Below, piece after piece: positions 35,062-43,063 of a stretch of DNA of 64,000 bases. Within the stretch, counting starts at the first letter, position 1. The number at the start of each line of letters is the position of its first letter. The notes under the pieces were generated by a model. It worked only from the letters and a program-made list of their open reading frames with translations. It had not been told where the DNA came from and made no database searches. This DNA is from Rhizobium sp. NXC24 (lineage in GTDB: Bacteria; Pseudomonadota; Alphaproteobacteria; Rhizobiales; Rhizobiaceae): contig NZ_CP024311.1 in the NCBI RefSeq assembly GCF_002944315.1, positions 2,580,501 through 2,644,500 on the forward strand, written 5' to 3'. The position numbers and the translations under genes were made by a program.

Positions 35062-36612
35062 TTAGAAGTTCTTGAAGCTGAAGGAAGAGCCCAATGCCAA
35101 CTCGTTCAGCGCATCGGCAAAGGCATCCACCTGATCGTCGAACTGCGCATTCGGAAATGCGCAGACCTCATCGAGAAACGCCTCATTCCAATCGCCGCGC
35201 AGCAATTTGACATTTCCAGCCTCCGCCTGCGCGGAAGCCGGCTTGGCGCGCGTCGCCTTGTCACCAGTTATAGACAAGACTTTTATCGGAAAGCCGGCCA
35301 GCAGCTTGATCTTGGTCTCCGCGTCGGCTTTGCCGGCAGCACCAGGATCCTGCGGCATGCGGATCGTCACCGTCGGCCCATCCTGGGTCGCCATGTTCTT
35401 CAGGTTGCGCTCGACCTCCGCCGGCGACCAGCGGCCCCGTGCAACAGCCTCGACATAGAAAATGCCGTTGGCTAGCGCCATGCGTAGGCCGACAGTCCAA
35501 TCCGGCTGGCGACCGGGGCGGTCCTTCGAGGCGGCAAAATCCCAGGCGCGGCAGCGCTTCGCACCCGCCGGCACCGCATCGACGATTTCGAAATCGCCAC
35601 GCTGGAACAAGCCGCCCGAGCGCGGCGACGGCCGCTGCTGAAACTGGCCGGCAACAGCATAGGAGCCGAGCGGCACCTTGTCCCGTTCGACCACCGCACG
35701 CGGAAACCGCTCGGGAAAGAGCAACTCGCCCTCCTCCGTTCGCGGATCTTCGAAACCGATCGATGTTTGGCAGCGACGCTCCGGCTCGAACTCCATAGGC
35801 AGCATCAGATGCTCGTAACCAAGCCCGAGCGCCAGGATCGTGCCCGAGACATCCGCCTCGTGCAGTCGCTGCATGATCACGACAATCGCCGAGCGCTGCG
35901 GATCGTTGAGCCGCGTCGGCACGGATTCGCGGAACGTACGGATTGTCGACAATCGTTCCGCTTCGGATTCCGCGCCATCGACCGAATGCGGATCGTCGAT
36001 GATCACCCGGTCGCCGCGTCCACCGGTCAGCCTTGAAAACGGCACACCCTGGCGAAAACCGGTGCGCGTATTGGCAAAGGCCATCTCGCCCGTTCGCGTC
36101 AGCTTCACCCGGTCACCCCAGAGGGTCCGATACCATTCCGAGGCGACGAGATCGCGCATACGCCTGTTGTCGCGTTTGGCGTAGTGTTCCGAGTAGGACG
36201 AGCCGAGATAGCGCATCTCCGGCATGTTCTTCGGCCCCCATTCCCAGGCGGGCCAAAAGACGCCGCAGAGCAGCGACTTCATCGTCCCAGGCGGCACGTT
36301 GATCAACAGCCGTGTGATCTCGCCTGATGTCACCGCCTCGAGATGCCGGCAGATGGCGTCGATATGCCAACCGTGAACGTAATCAACGGAAGGCTCGACC
36401 GCATGCCAGGCCTCACGGACGAAACCGACAAGCGACTGACACCGTGCCCGAATATCCTCCGCATCTGCAGCAATCTGCCGGGCGATTTCCGCCCGCTCCG
36501 CCTCAGCCTTCCGTCTCGTCCTCTCCTCGCGGATCGCGGCCATCATCGCCGCCGGATCCGGCAAGCGGACCGAAGAGGGACTCGAGTGTCGCAAGCTGCT
36601 CATCCGTGGCAT
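35062..36612 (-). CDS. Phage terminase large subunit
   Basis: A 516-residue packaging motor. The ATPase domain has Walker A LLINVPPGTMKSLL near residue 108 and Walker B RVIIDDPHS. The C-terminal nuclease domain has RAWDFAASKDRP (first metal-binding Asp) and FDDQVDAFADALNEL (last Asp motif). It cuts concatemers and drives DNA into the prohead. The start is uncertain: ATGs at 36546 and 36543 (MMAAIREERTRRK) would shorten the overlap with the gene before, which is 110 bp with the first ATG. Confidence 0.92.
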   Translation of the reverse strand: MPRMSSLRHSSPSSVRLPDPAAMMAAIREERTRRKAEAERAEIARQIAADAEDIRARCQSLVGFVREAWHAVEPSVDYVHGWHIDAICRHLEAVTSGEITRLLINVPPGTMKSLLCGVFWPAWEWGPKNMPEMRYLGSSYSEHYAKRDNRRMRDLVASEWYRTLWGDRVKLTRTGEMAFANTRTGFRQGVPFSRLTGGRGDRVIIDDPHSVDGAESEAERLSTIRTFRESVPTRLNDPQRSAIVVIMQRLHEADVSGTILALGLGYEHLMLPMEFEPERRCQTSIGFEDPRTEEGELLFPERFPRAVVERDKVPLGSYAVAGQFQQRPSPRSGGLFQRGDFEIVDAVPAGAKRCRAWDFAASKDRPGRQPDWTVGLRMALANGIFYVEAVARGRWSPAEVERNLKNMATQDGPTVTIRMPQDPGAAGKADAETKIKLLAGFPIKVLSITGDKATRAKPASAQAEAGNVKLLRGDWNEAFLDEVCAFPNAQFDDQVDAFADALNELALGSSFSFKNF

Positions 36613-36850
36613 TGGTTAAGTCGATCGTAAAACTCTGGCCGCCCTTGGCCCCGCCACTCTGGCGTTCACTCGGTTTCTGATGAACGTAGGATGCGGCGAT
36701 CTTCGCCATTTCATCCCGCCGTTTCTGATCCGCCCCGTCGTCGCGCATGACTTTCAGCATATAGTCGAGCGGCGTATCGCCGGCGGACGCGGTTTTTCGC
36801 CGGCGTGTACGCGGCTTGCGCGGCACGACAGGCTTGTCGGCAGTGGACAT
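36503..36850 (-). CDS. Probable terminase small subunit
   Basis: A 115-residue protein upstream of and overlapping terL: a basic N-terminus (VVPRKPRTRRRKTASAGDTP), a helical middle (YMLKVMRDDGADQKRRDEMA), and a C-terminal acidic tail. The pattern TPLDYML.VM.D...D...R.EMA..AA.Y.H is common in alphaproteobacterial phage small terminases. The start at 36850 was chosen over 36916 because the extra residues look unconserved; its ribosome site is weak. Confidence 0.65.
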   Translation of the reverse strand: MSTADKPVVPRKPRTRRRKTASAGDTPLDYMLKVMRDDGADQKRRDEMAKIAASYVHQKPSERQSGGAKGGQSFTIDLTNATDEQLATLESLFGPLAGSGGDDGRDPRGEDETEG

Positions 36851-37142
36851 GCTTTGGAATTTCCGATGGAACGTTGAAAGGAAACAAGCGGCTGATAATG
36901 AGCCGCTTGCGGTCAACAGTGCGTCGCTGCAACTGTTCTCATCATGCCAAAATCAATACCCCAATTCGGCGCAGTTGGCGACACCCTTGATCGACGAAAC
37001 AGCGGCAAGGATTGCGAAATCTTTGACGGTGCCGCAGATAATCATTTGAAATCACATTAAAATATCGCACTCTGTCGTCCGACGATCAGAGCAGGACTGC
37101 TCCCATTTTCCCTTCAAATGGCTTCAGCGCCAGATAAAGCGA

Positions 37143-37889
37143 ATGACCAACGAACAAGATCGACATCTGCCCGATCAAAATCTCTCGCAGGTCCACACGA
37201 TGCCTATGAGCGAATTGGATTCGAAGATCGGCGTGGCGCGGAATTTCATCTATGCCAATCTCCCCATCTTGCCTGTTCCTTCGATCCCAGAGATCAGCCT
37301 GCATAAGGCCGGCCCGCAAAGCGGCCTATGGCGGCTTGCCGAGCAGGATCAGGAGTTTGGTTCACCTTATTGGGCACATTACTGGGGTGGAGGCTTGGTG
37401 CTGGCGCGGTATCTTCTCGATCGGCCTGACGCCGTCGCGGGCCGGCGCGTACTCGATCTCGGCGCGGGCTCCGGCATCGTCGGCATCGCAGCGGCAAAGG
37501 CGGGCGCGGCAGAGGTGATCGCAGCCGACGTGGACCCCTATGCCGTCGCCGCGATAGGGCTGAATGCCACCATCAATGGGGTGACAATTCTAACTGTTCT
37601 CACCGATCTGACGAAAGGAGAACCTCCCGCGGCTGACATTGTCTGCGTCGGCGATCTCTTCTACGAGGCCGCGCTTGCCGAGCGCGTCACTGCATTTCTT
37701 GACCGTTGCCTGGCGCGAGGCATCGAAGTGCTGATCGGCGATCCCTGGCGCGCCCATCTGCCGCATTCGCGGCTGCGATTGCTGGCTGAATACGTTGTAT
37801 CGGATTTTGGTGCCACCGGTGCAGGCTCAAAGCCGAGCGGGGTCTTTGCGTTTGAAATACAAAACGCCCCAGCAAAGCCGGGGCGCTGA
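37143..37889 (+). CDS. Class I SAM-dependent methyltransferase, ETF-beta lysine methyltransferase (METTL20)-like
   Basis: A 248-residue protein: FGSPYWAHYWGGGLVLARYL, then the SAM-binding glycine loop RVLDLGAGSGIVGIAAAKAG, ADVDPYAVAAIGLNATINGV (acidic loop) and IVCVGDLFYEAALAERV, the D-L-F-Y-E-type post-II motif of METTL20-like protein lysine methyltransferases. Alphaproteobacterial relatives methylate electron-transfer flavoprotein beta; the closest plausible activity here is that or another protein lysine. It is read against the phage operon, so it may be a cargo gene or a host gene enclosed by rearrangement. The start may alternatively be ATG 37200. Confidence 0.75.
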   Translation: MTNEQDRHLPDQNLSQVHTMPMSELDSKIGVARNFIYANLPILPVPSIPEISLHKAGPQSGLWRLAEQDQEFGSPYWAHYWGGGLVLARYLLDRPDAVAGRRVLDLGAGSGIVGIAAAKAGAAEVIAADVDPYAVAAIGLNATINGVTILTVLTDLTKGEPPAADIVCVGDLFYEAALAERVTAFLDRCLARGIEVLIGDPWRAHLPHSRLRLLAEYVVSDFGATGAGSKPSGVFAFEIQNAPAKPGR

Positions 37890-37890
37890 A
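37858..37890 (+). terminator. GC-rich hairpin at methyltransferase 3' end
   Basis: CGCCCC (37865-37870) and GGGGCG (37881-37886) form a stem over the last codons and stop of the methyltransferase gene, close to where the opposing phage cluster ends. It is only followed by a short mixed sequence, so termination strength is uncertain. Confidence 0.4.
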
Positions 37891-37943
37891 CAGTAATCCT
37901 TAGACAAAAGCCTTGGGTTTGGACCAGGGCCGATAGTGCGAAT

Positions 37944-38612
37944 TTAAGCTCTTATTTTCGCACGCCGTCGATTCTCTCGTTCCAGCCGTTTCGCCAATGC
38001 CGCCAATTCCGGGCTCGCCGCATCGAATACCGGCTTTGAATCTTCCGGCAGCCAATGCGTCTCATGCTTTACAGGCGGGGTCTTCACCCGCTCGATACCG
38101 CCAGCCGAATTGGGCATCATCGGCGATATGCGTGACCAATCGGGCTCCTGCAATGACGGCGAAATCGCAAGCAGCGCATTGGCGACGTTTTGAAATTCGC
38201 TCTGGATGCGCCGTTCCGCTGTTCGCCTCACCCGGCCGGTCCTCCCACAGAAATCACGGAAGGAGCCGACAATGTGGGGCGCAGCAAGGCAGACCGACCA
38301 TCGCGAAAGCAGGATGCGACGCTCCTCGCCTCTGACATGGGTCAGCAACCAGTCCTGCAGCACTTCTTCGGCACGGCTGATAGCCGCTGCATTTGGACGA
38401 TAGCGAACGCGGATATCGGCGTGGTCAGTGGGCTCAGGAAGAACCTCCGGCCAAAGCGTGCGCATCCGATCCGGGCGAACACCGCGCACGTCGAGATGGA
38501 TCATCGTGTCGGCAGCCTCGACGAAACGGGCACGAACGATGAGGCTCAGATCGGCGAGCTCGGCGGCGCGGTCGGAAAGATCGTCAAACTGCAAGGCGTT
38601 GTGGTGCATCAA
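37944..38612 (-). CDS. Prophage protein, DUF6362-like
   Basis: A 222-residue protein (ARFVEAADTMIHLDVRGVRP, MRTLWPEVLPEP, ERRILLSRWSVCLAAPHIVG) that resembles the DUF6362 helix-turn-helix-like family found near terminase genes of alphaproteobacterial prophages. It belongs to a leftward cluster that reads away from the repressor. The role is unknown; a late-gene activator or packaging accessory is possible. Confidence 0.62.
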   Translation of the reverse strand: MMHHNALQFDDLSDRAAELADLSLIVRARFVEAADTMIHLDVRGVRPDRMRTLWPEVLPEPTDHADIRVRYRPNAAAISRAEEVLQDWLLTHVRGEERRILLSRWSVCLAAPHIVGSFRDFCGRTGRVRRTAERRIQSEFQNVANALLAISPSLQEPDWSRISPMMPNSAGGIERVKTPPVKHETHWLPEDSKPVFDAASPELAALAKRLERENRRRAKIRA

Positions 38613-39006
38613 GTCGCTTCTCCAATTCCCGATAGATCAAAATCCGAAGCGTGGCGCGCACCGGCCATGGCCGTCGCGCCACGGCGTCAGCGCGCAAAGT
38701 GCCAAGCGCGATATCATCGAAGGCGGCCAGCAGATCGCCAGGCCGTTGCAACGCCCAATCCTGGCGCTGAACGAGGATGTCGGAGACGGCTCCGATCGTG
38801 TCCGACCATAATTCATCGCGGTTGTTGCCGGTCTGGCGAATACAGCGCAAGACGAAGACCAGATGCCCATCGCCATGCTGCCCCCGAATTTCCTGCATGG
38901 TGCCACGCGCATGGCTTTGCGCCGGCGCGCGACGGCGATGGACGGGCACGAGCTTGATGCCGAGGCCGTCAAGAAGAATATCAAGCCTGCCTTTGCTCAT
39001 GGGCAT
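38584..39006 (-). CDS. Hypothetical prophage protein
   Basis: A 140-residue protein (KGRLDILLDGLGIKLVPVHR, TMQEIRGQHGDGHLVFVLRC, VARRPWPVRATLRILIYREL). The ATG at 39006 follows GGAAGGGAGG; the frame is open to 39096 without such a site. It overlaps the following gene by 29 bp and is thus co-transcribed. I recognise no domain. Confidence 0.6.
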   Translation of the reverse strand: MPMSKGRLDILLDGLGIKLVPVHRRRAPAQSHARGTMQEIRGQHGDGHLVFVLRCIRQTGNNRDELWSDTIGAVSDILVQRQDWALQRPGDLLAAFDDIALGTLRADAVARRPWPVRATLRILIYRELEKRLDAPQRLAV

Positions 39007-39058
39007 ATCGCCTCCCTTCCGGAAGAAAAAATGAATGCAATCAACGGCAACCTCTCGG

Positions 39059-39349
39059 TCATGCCACCTTCCCGTTTCCAGCTCCGGCGTCGGCAAAAGG
39101 ATGCTTCGGCTTGAACAGGGCTTCCGCCTTTGAGATCGCCTCTACCCTTGCGCCATCACGCAGCATCGGCGTGTTGAGATAGGCAACCATCGCCTCACCA
39201 GCGGCCGCCTTTGCCGCATCCTCGGTCGAGAAGACTATGGGCTCGCCGCGCTTGTCCTTGAGGACCTCGTTCGTGGCGCGGTGGACCTTGCGGATCCAGC
39301 CGAGATGACCGCCGGCAACAGCTTCAGTTCCGATTTGAAATTCATTCAT
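39059..39349 (-). CDS. Hypothetical prophage protein
   Basis: A 96-residue protein (MNEFQIGTEAVAGGHLGWIR, GEPIVFSTEDAAKAAAGEAM, ending in a short helical and glycine tail). An excellent AGGAGG precedes the ATG at 39349, so the longer frame up to 39526 is not used. The function is unknown. It resembles small proteins common in early regions of rhizobial prophages. Confidence 0.6.
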   Translation of the reverse strand: MNEFQIGTEAVAGGHLGWIRKVHRATNEVLKDKRGEPIVFSTEDAAKAAAGEAMVAYLNTPMLRDGARVEAISKAEALFKPKHPFADAGAGNGKVA

Positions 39350-39437
39350 GGAAACCTCCTCTGGTCGCCTAGACCAGGTCTTCGAATTAAGTTTTGAAAG
39401 TGGTTCAAATGCCGAGCGGCAGGCTGTCAGCGCCATG

Positions 39438-39686
39438 TCATCGGGGGCGGATTCTGGAGCGCCACCAGAGTGACCAAAGCCCTCGAAGCTCGCTTCGATT
39501 GGCCTCTGACTGAAACTCATCATCAATCATGCGAAAATGGACCAGATCTCCCTCCGGCGCGCCGCTGGCATCATCCTGACCAGCAGACCTCGAAGACGAA
39601 ACAATCGGCTCCAGAGCGGCAAGAACACAAAGGAAGAAAAGAGCAGCGCCGACGCAGGCGAGAAAACCCTGAATGATCTCGCTCAT
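39438..39686 (-). CDS. Small prophage membrane protein
   Basis: An 82-residue protein with one N-terminal transmembrane helix (LACVGAALFFLCVLAALEPI) and a charged cytosolic tail. GGAGAAAGCGAT precedes the ATG, which overlaps the stop of the zinc-ribbon protein. It is the second gene of the leftward early cluster and may act on the host membrane. No known family is recognised. Confidence 0.55.
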   Translation of the reverse strand: MSEIIQGFLACVGAALFFLCVLAALEPIVSSSRSAGQDDASGAPEGDLVHFRMIDDEFQSEANRSELRGLWSLWWRSRIRPR

Positions 39687-39889
39687 ATCGCTTTCTCCGT
39701 AGCCGGCTCGCTCCCGACCGAACCGGGATCAGACATTTCCGTTGGCTCGACATGCTCGTCGCAAGTTTCACAGTGCCGCTCGATCACCTCCGCGATCGAC
39801 AATGCCCGGCCACAGCCAGGGCAACCCCAGAAGAAGTCGAAATAGCGTGAGCTCGAACCCACCTTTGTGTCCCTCCTAATTGAGATCAT
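39683..39889 (-). CDS. Small zinc-ribbon-like prophage protein
   Basis: A 68-residue protein with CPGCGRALSIAEVIERHCETCD, i.e. two CxxC knuckles 17 residues apart that should bind zinc. GGGGAG stands 8 nt before ATG 39889. It is the first gene of the leftward cluster, directly facing the repressor operator, and couples to the next gene through an ATGA overlap. A regulatory or nucleic-acid-binding role is likely but unproven. Confidence 0.6.
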   Translation of the reverse strand: MISIRRDTKVGSSSRYFDFFWGCPGCGRALSIAEVIERHCETCDEHVEPTEMSDPGSVGSEPATEKAI

Positions 39890-39977
39890 CCGATCACTCC
39901 CCAAAACCATCCTCCGCTAGGCGCCGTTCGCCTCAGCACTTCGGCCTGCAGCGAATTTAACCGCCGGCATCTTGATG

Positions 39978-40040
39978 GACACAAAATATGTTGTTATTAA
40001 TGTCGATGTCAACATTATTTATGTTAATTATTTTGCGAGT
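39978..40040. promoter_or_regulatory. Bidirectional operator/promoter region of the repressor
   Basis: The AT-rich gap between the leftward cluster and the repressor holds GACACAAAATATGTTG (39978-39993), repeated exactly at 40958-40973, and TGTCAACA at 40007-40014, the reverse complement of TGTTGACA (40969-40976) at the second site. ATGTTG...CAACAT forms an inverted repeat. These are the expected sites for the adjacent S24-type repressor. Confidence 0.6.
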
Positions 40041-40048
40041 GTTGGATC

Positions 40049-40840
40049 ATGCAAAAATCCATGGGCGAACGACTAAAGGCGGCGCGCGAAGCCGCAAACT
40101 ATCCCTCGGCGACGAAGGCGGCGGAGGCGCTCGGCATTGGCCTCTCGACCTATCGAGCGCATGAAAACGGCCAGAACGAATTCGGCCCCGAGATCGCCGA
40201 TCGCTACGCCAAGAAGTTCGGCACCACCGCCGGCTATCTTTTGACGGGCGAAGGGCCAAGGAAGGTGGAGCGGCCAGGACCACGCATGGTGGTCACCTCC
40301 TTCGATCCCGATGAGCAATACAATGAAGGATTTGCCGAAGGCGGCGATGACCTCAGTTACAGTCGGGAACATTGGCAGCCGAAGATCGAAGGCGCGACGC
40401 CGGAGGTGGACGTCAAACTCGGCGCCGGCAGCGGCACTGTCGGCGAGGTTATCAATCTGCCGGTCGGCGCAGGCAATGTCGCCGGCCATAAGATCGTGGC
40501 GGAATGGCTGATTCCCTCAGGCTATTTGCGCAACGAGGCAAAGGCATCGCCGAACCACACCATCATCATGGAAGTGATCGGCGATTCCATGCAGCCCACC
40601 TACATGCCCGGCGACCGCGTCGTCGTTGATCTCTCGCAGAATCAGATGGCAACCGATACGGTCTATGCCATCAGCGACGGCTATTCCGAACCGCAGATCA
40701 AACGCCTCCAGCGCGTTCCTTTCACCCAGCCAAGCCAGGTGAAGATCATCTCCGACAATCCCGCACTGGAAACCTTTACGGTGGAATTGGCGCGGCTGAC
40801 GATCATCGGGCGCATCTGCGGACATATTGCCAGGAAGTAG
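40049..40840 (+). CDS. Phage repressor, XRE HTH with S24 LexA-like peptidase domain
   Basis: A 263-residue CI/LexA-type repressor. The HTH is at residues 5-60 (ERLKAAREAANYPSATKAAE, then LGIGLSTYRAHENGQ). The C-terminal S24 domain has IMEVIGDSMQPTYMPGDRVV (Ser nucleophile) and SEPQIKRLQR (Lys of the dyad); an Ala-Gly cleavage site is present in GAGNVAGHK. It should keep lytic genes silent and be self-cleaved upon the RecA/SOS signal. It is flanked by matching operator-like sites on both sides and by divergent genes. Confidence 0.9.
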   Translation: MQKSMGERLKAAREAANYPSATKAAEALGIGLSTYRAHENGQNEFGPEIADRYAKKFGTTAGYLLTGEGPRKVERPGPRMVVTSFDPDEQYNEGFAEGGDDLSYSREHWQPKIEGATPEVDVKLGAGSGTVGEVINLPVGAGNVAGHKIVAEWLIPSGYLRNEAKASPNHTIIMEVIGDSMQPTYMPGDRVVVDLSQNQMATDTVYAISDGYSEPQIKRLQRVPFTQPSQVKIISDNPALETFTVELARLTIIGRICGHIARK

Positions 40841-40874
40841 GTCGTAACCGATTCTCCCCTGCCCCATCAGTCAT

Positions 40875-40898
40875 CCGCTTCCGACTAACTAGAAGCGG
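40875..40898 (+). terminator. Weak hairpin downstream of the repressor
   Basis: CCGCTTC and GAAGCGG form a 7-bp stem with a 10-nt loop about 35 bp after the repressor stop. No T tract follows, so confidence is low. Confidence 0.35.
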
Positions 40899-40957
40899 AG
40901 CCGGACGCTTATTCCTAGATAAGCCATAAACATCTATCGTGTTTTTTGCAGTCAATA

Positions 40958-40985
40958 GACACAAAATATGTTGACACATATCGTG
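40958..40985. promoter_or_regulatory. Second repressor operator, upstream of the rightward unit
   Basis: Contains the second exact copy of GACACAAAATATGTTG and a tight inverted repeat ATATGTTGACACATAT (40966-40981). It lies between the repressor gene and the two rightward genes, so it probably controls their promoter. Confidence 0.6.
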
Positions 40986-41130
40986 CCATATGAAAGTTTG
41001 CCTTTCACGAGCCGGTAGGCCGAGACGGAATGAGCCCGCGCAAGTCCAGAGATCTTGCGTGAAGCCAGCGAAACCGGATCGGCAATCGGCTGAATGCAGC
41101 CCGCCGGATGCAGAAGGGAAAACGCCATCC

Positions 41131-41463
41131 ATGCATGCAAGATCCGAAGTCATGACCACCGCTTGGACGCTTTATCGCCGTGACACGCGGCTGCGCCGGC
41201 CTTCGACCGCGGCCGCCAGGCGCCAATGGTTCGCCCGTGCACTCTCGACGGCTTGGACATGGGCACGCCAGCAAGCAACCGATGCGACCAAAACCGAAGA
41301 CCAGAGCCGCGCCGAGCGAATTGCAAATCTGAGACTGGAATTGCTGCGCATCGATGCCCGGCCATTCGGAATGTCGATTGCCAGGGATCGGGCAATGTTG
41401 ATGGAAGAGATCCATCACCTGTCAACCACATCGCTCGTGTCGGTTGCACAAATGGCCGCGTGA
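41131..41463 (+). CDS. Hypothetical prophage early protein
   Basis: A 110-residue basic helical protein (RSEVMTTAWTLYRRDTRLRR, AARRQWFARALSTAWTWARQ, later RIANLRLELLRIDARPFGMS). The frame begins at 40990, but ATG 41131 or 41152 gives the compact helical protein; an AAGGGAA lies before 41131. Its stop overlaps the next start by one base. Not recognised; the arginine-rich helices could bind nucleic acid. Confidence 0.5.
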   Translation: MHARSEVMTTAWTLYRRDTRLRRPSTAAARRQWFARALSTAWTWARQQATDATKTEDQSRAERIANLRLELLRIDARPFGMSIARDRAMLMEEIHHLSTTSLVSVAQMAA

Positions 41464-41879
41464 TGATGCCCAGCGAAGTTTTCTCCTGCGAATATTCCTT
41501 CGATGAACTCGCCATAAGCCTCTGCGACCGTTGGGAAACGGGCCTGCTGCTCTACGGCCGCGCCGAACTGACATCGGCAGGAGATGGTTATGACGGCGAA
41601 TTTTACGTCTCGGCGATCAAACTGGATGGGGGATCGCGATTGGTACGGCCGAACACGATCAGCAGCATAGGCAGCTTTGAGGCCGAACTGTTCCGCCGCA
41701 TTGCCGCCGTGATCGAAAACGACAGGACGTCGGCCGGCCGCCACGCCGCCGAGCTGTTCGCCATCGAGTATGAACAGTCTAAGGAGACCGATTACGACTT
41801 ATTTCGCGAAATCGAACGGGAAACGATATTGGGGGCCGGTGGCGTGATTATCCTCCAGCATCAGATTGCGACAGACTGA
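41463..41879 (+). CDS. Hypothetical prophage protein
   Basis: A 138-residue acidic protein (SEVFSCEYSFDELAISLCDR, FYVSAIKLDGGSRLVRPNTI, EADYDLFREIERE-like region). It is translationally coupled to the upstream 110-residue protein (TGATGATG). The repressor-dependent position suggests an early or regulatory role; no domain is known to me. It is the last gene I count to the prophage. Confidence 0.55.
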   Translation: MMPSEVFSCEYSFDELAISLCDRWETGLLLYGRAELTSAGDGYDGEFYVSAIKLDGGSRLVRPNTISSIGSFEAELFRRIAAVIENDRTSAGRHAAELFAIEYEQSKETDYDLFREIERETILGAGGVIILQHQIATD

Positions 41880-41897
41880 GGCTATGGCCGATCCGAT

Positions 41898-42368
41898 CTA
41901 CACGTCTTTCCACTTCGAAAAAGTCGCCGCCTGCCCACGCCGATTTCCGTCGCGGTCGATGAGTTGCCAGACGATGCCGTCTTCCATCCAGAAGCGCCGT
42001 CCCGACTTCGTGATCCGCAACCCGCGATAACCCGAGATAAAGCCGTCGCGTGTAACCGCATCCAACAATTGCTGACGTTCGGCACGGTTCGGAAGCTCCG
42101 CCGAGAGACGCGACGGCAAAGTGATGAATTCGTCCCAGGGATATTCGAAACAAGCCTGGCCAGCCTTGTTGGCATAAATAAAGCGCGGATCGGCGTCTGT
42201 ATTATGCGCGACGACCACGAACGGAGCATCGTTATAGAGCCAACTCGGTCCGGGCCCCTCGTCGACAAGAGGCGTTCCGACGATACGGGCATAACTTCCG
42301 GTGAGCAGATCGAAAAACTCGCGATCAACCGACAAATCGGAGCTGTTGCGTTCTGAACTAATGGCCAT
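41898..42368 (-). CDS. MEKHLA domain (PAS-like) protein
   Basis: A 156-residue single-domain MEKHLA protein: REFFDLLTGSYARIVGTPLV, FVVVAHNTDADPRFIYANKA, ACFEYPWDEFITLPSRLSAE and SGYRGLRITKSGRRFWMEDG. MEKHLA is a PAS-related domain found in plants and bacteria and thought to sense small ligands. Here there is no output domain. The start at 42368 follows GGAAAG. It lies at the right prophage boundary and is probably host-encoded. Confidence 0.82.
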   Translation of the reverse strand: MAISSERNSSDLSVDREFFDLLTGSYARIVGTPLVDEGPGPSWLYNDAPFVVVAHNTDADPRFIYANKAGQACFEYPWDEFITLPSRLSAELPNRAERQQLLDAVTRDGFISGYRGLRITKSGRRFWMEDGIVWQLIDRDGNRRGQAATFSKWKDV

Positions 42369-42580
42369 GGATATCTTTCCTGCGAGCATCTCCGGTTTTT
42401 TCTTTAAGGCCGGAAATGCCGGAAACCAAATAGAACATCTCGCTGGCACTTGTAATTAGTCCTGCGCATAAATTCAAAGGTGGCGTGCCGGGAGGGCAAG
42501 CCATAGCCACCAAAAATCAATGATTTAGACCAAAGCGGGATCGGAAAACCTTCCACAATCAATCCCGATCGCCCATTCGG

Positions 42581-42979
42581 CTATTGATCATCATCGTCGT
42601 AACGCGACGAGGACCGCCGCCCCTCAAGCCTGTCCAGAATTTGGTTTAGCTCGTCCGCACATGCCTTCATGGGTTCGTCTTCGGCACATTTGATGTCTAT
42701 TTTGACATCGCCGTTCTCGATGCGGAAACGAGCCGCCTTGGAAAAGAACGGACGACGGTTCATTGAACCCCTATGCCAACCGCCTCGCATTGCATCGTCA
42801 TCAGGTCGGTGCAGGCCCATTGCTGGTGGTTGCGGCGAGTTTGCCGGCGGCGCTGTTTCTGTCTGGGTGGGCTGTTGGGCCGGCGGCGTCGGCGCCGTTG
42901 TATTCGGAGCTTGCTGGGCGAAACTGACGCCAGCAGAAAGCGATAGGGTCAGCGCGGCGATAGATAGAATCGTTTTCAT
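42581..42979 (-). CDS. Secreted proline/glutamine-rich protein of unknown function
   Basis: A 132-residue exported protein with a signal peptide cut after SAGVSFA, then a low-complexity linker rich in P, Q and T (residues 22-50) and a C-terminal domain (FFSKAARFRIENGDVKIDIK, CAEDEPMKACADELNQILDR) with two cysteines. Similar short proteins occur in rhizobia; none has a known role. Confidence 0.6.
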   Translation of the reverse strand: MKTILSIAALTLSLSAGVSFAQQAPNTTAPTPPAQQPTQTETAPPANSPQPPAMGLHRPDDDAMRGGWHRGSMNRRPFFSKAARFRIENGDVKIDIKCAEDEPMKACADELNQILDRLEGRRSSSRYDDDDQ

Positions 42980-43063
42980 TCCCTGGTCCTCCTCGAGACT
43001 GTGTAAAGAACACGCGAACTTGAGGATGGTTGCCAGGATGTACGAAAATTTGAGCTCACATAG

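Noticed and set aside
10900..42400. CRISPR array or attachment repeats
   Set aside because: No regularly spaced direct repeats were seen, and no identical left/right sequence could be found by eye at the prophage ends.
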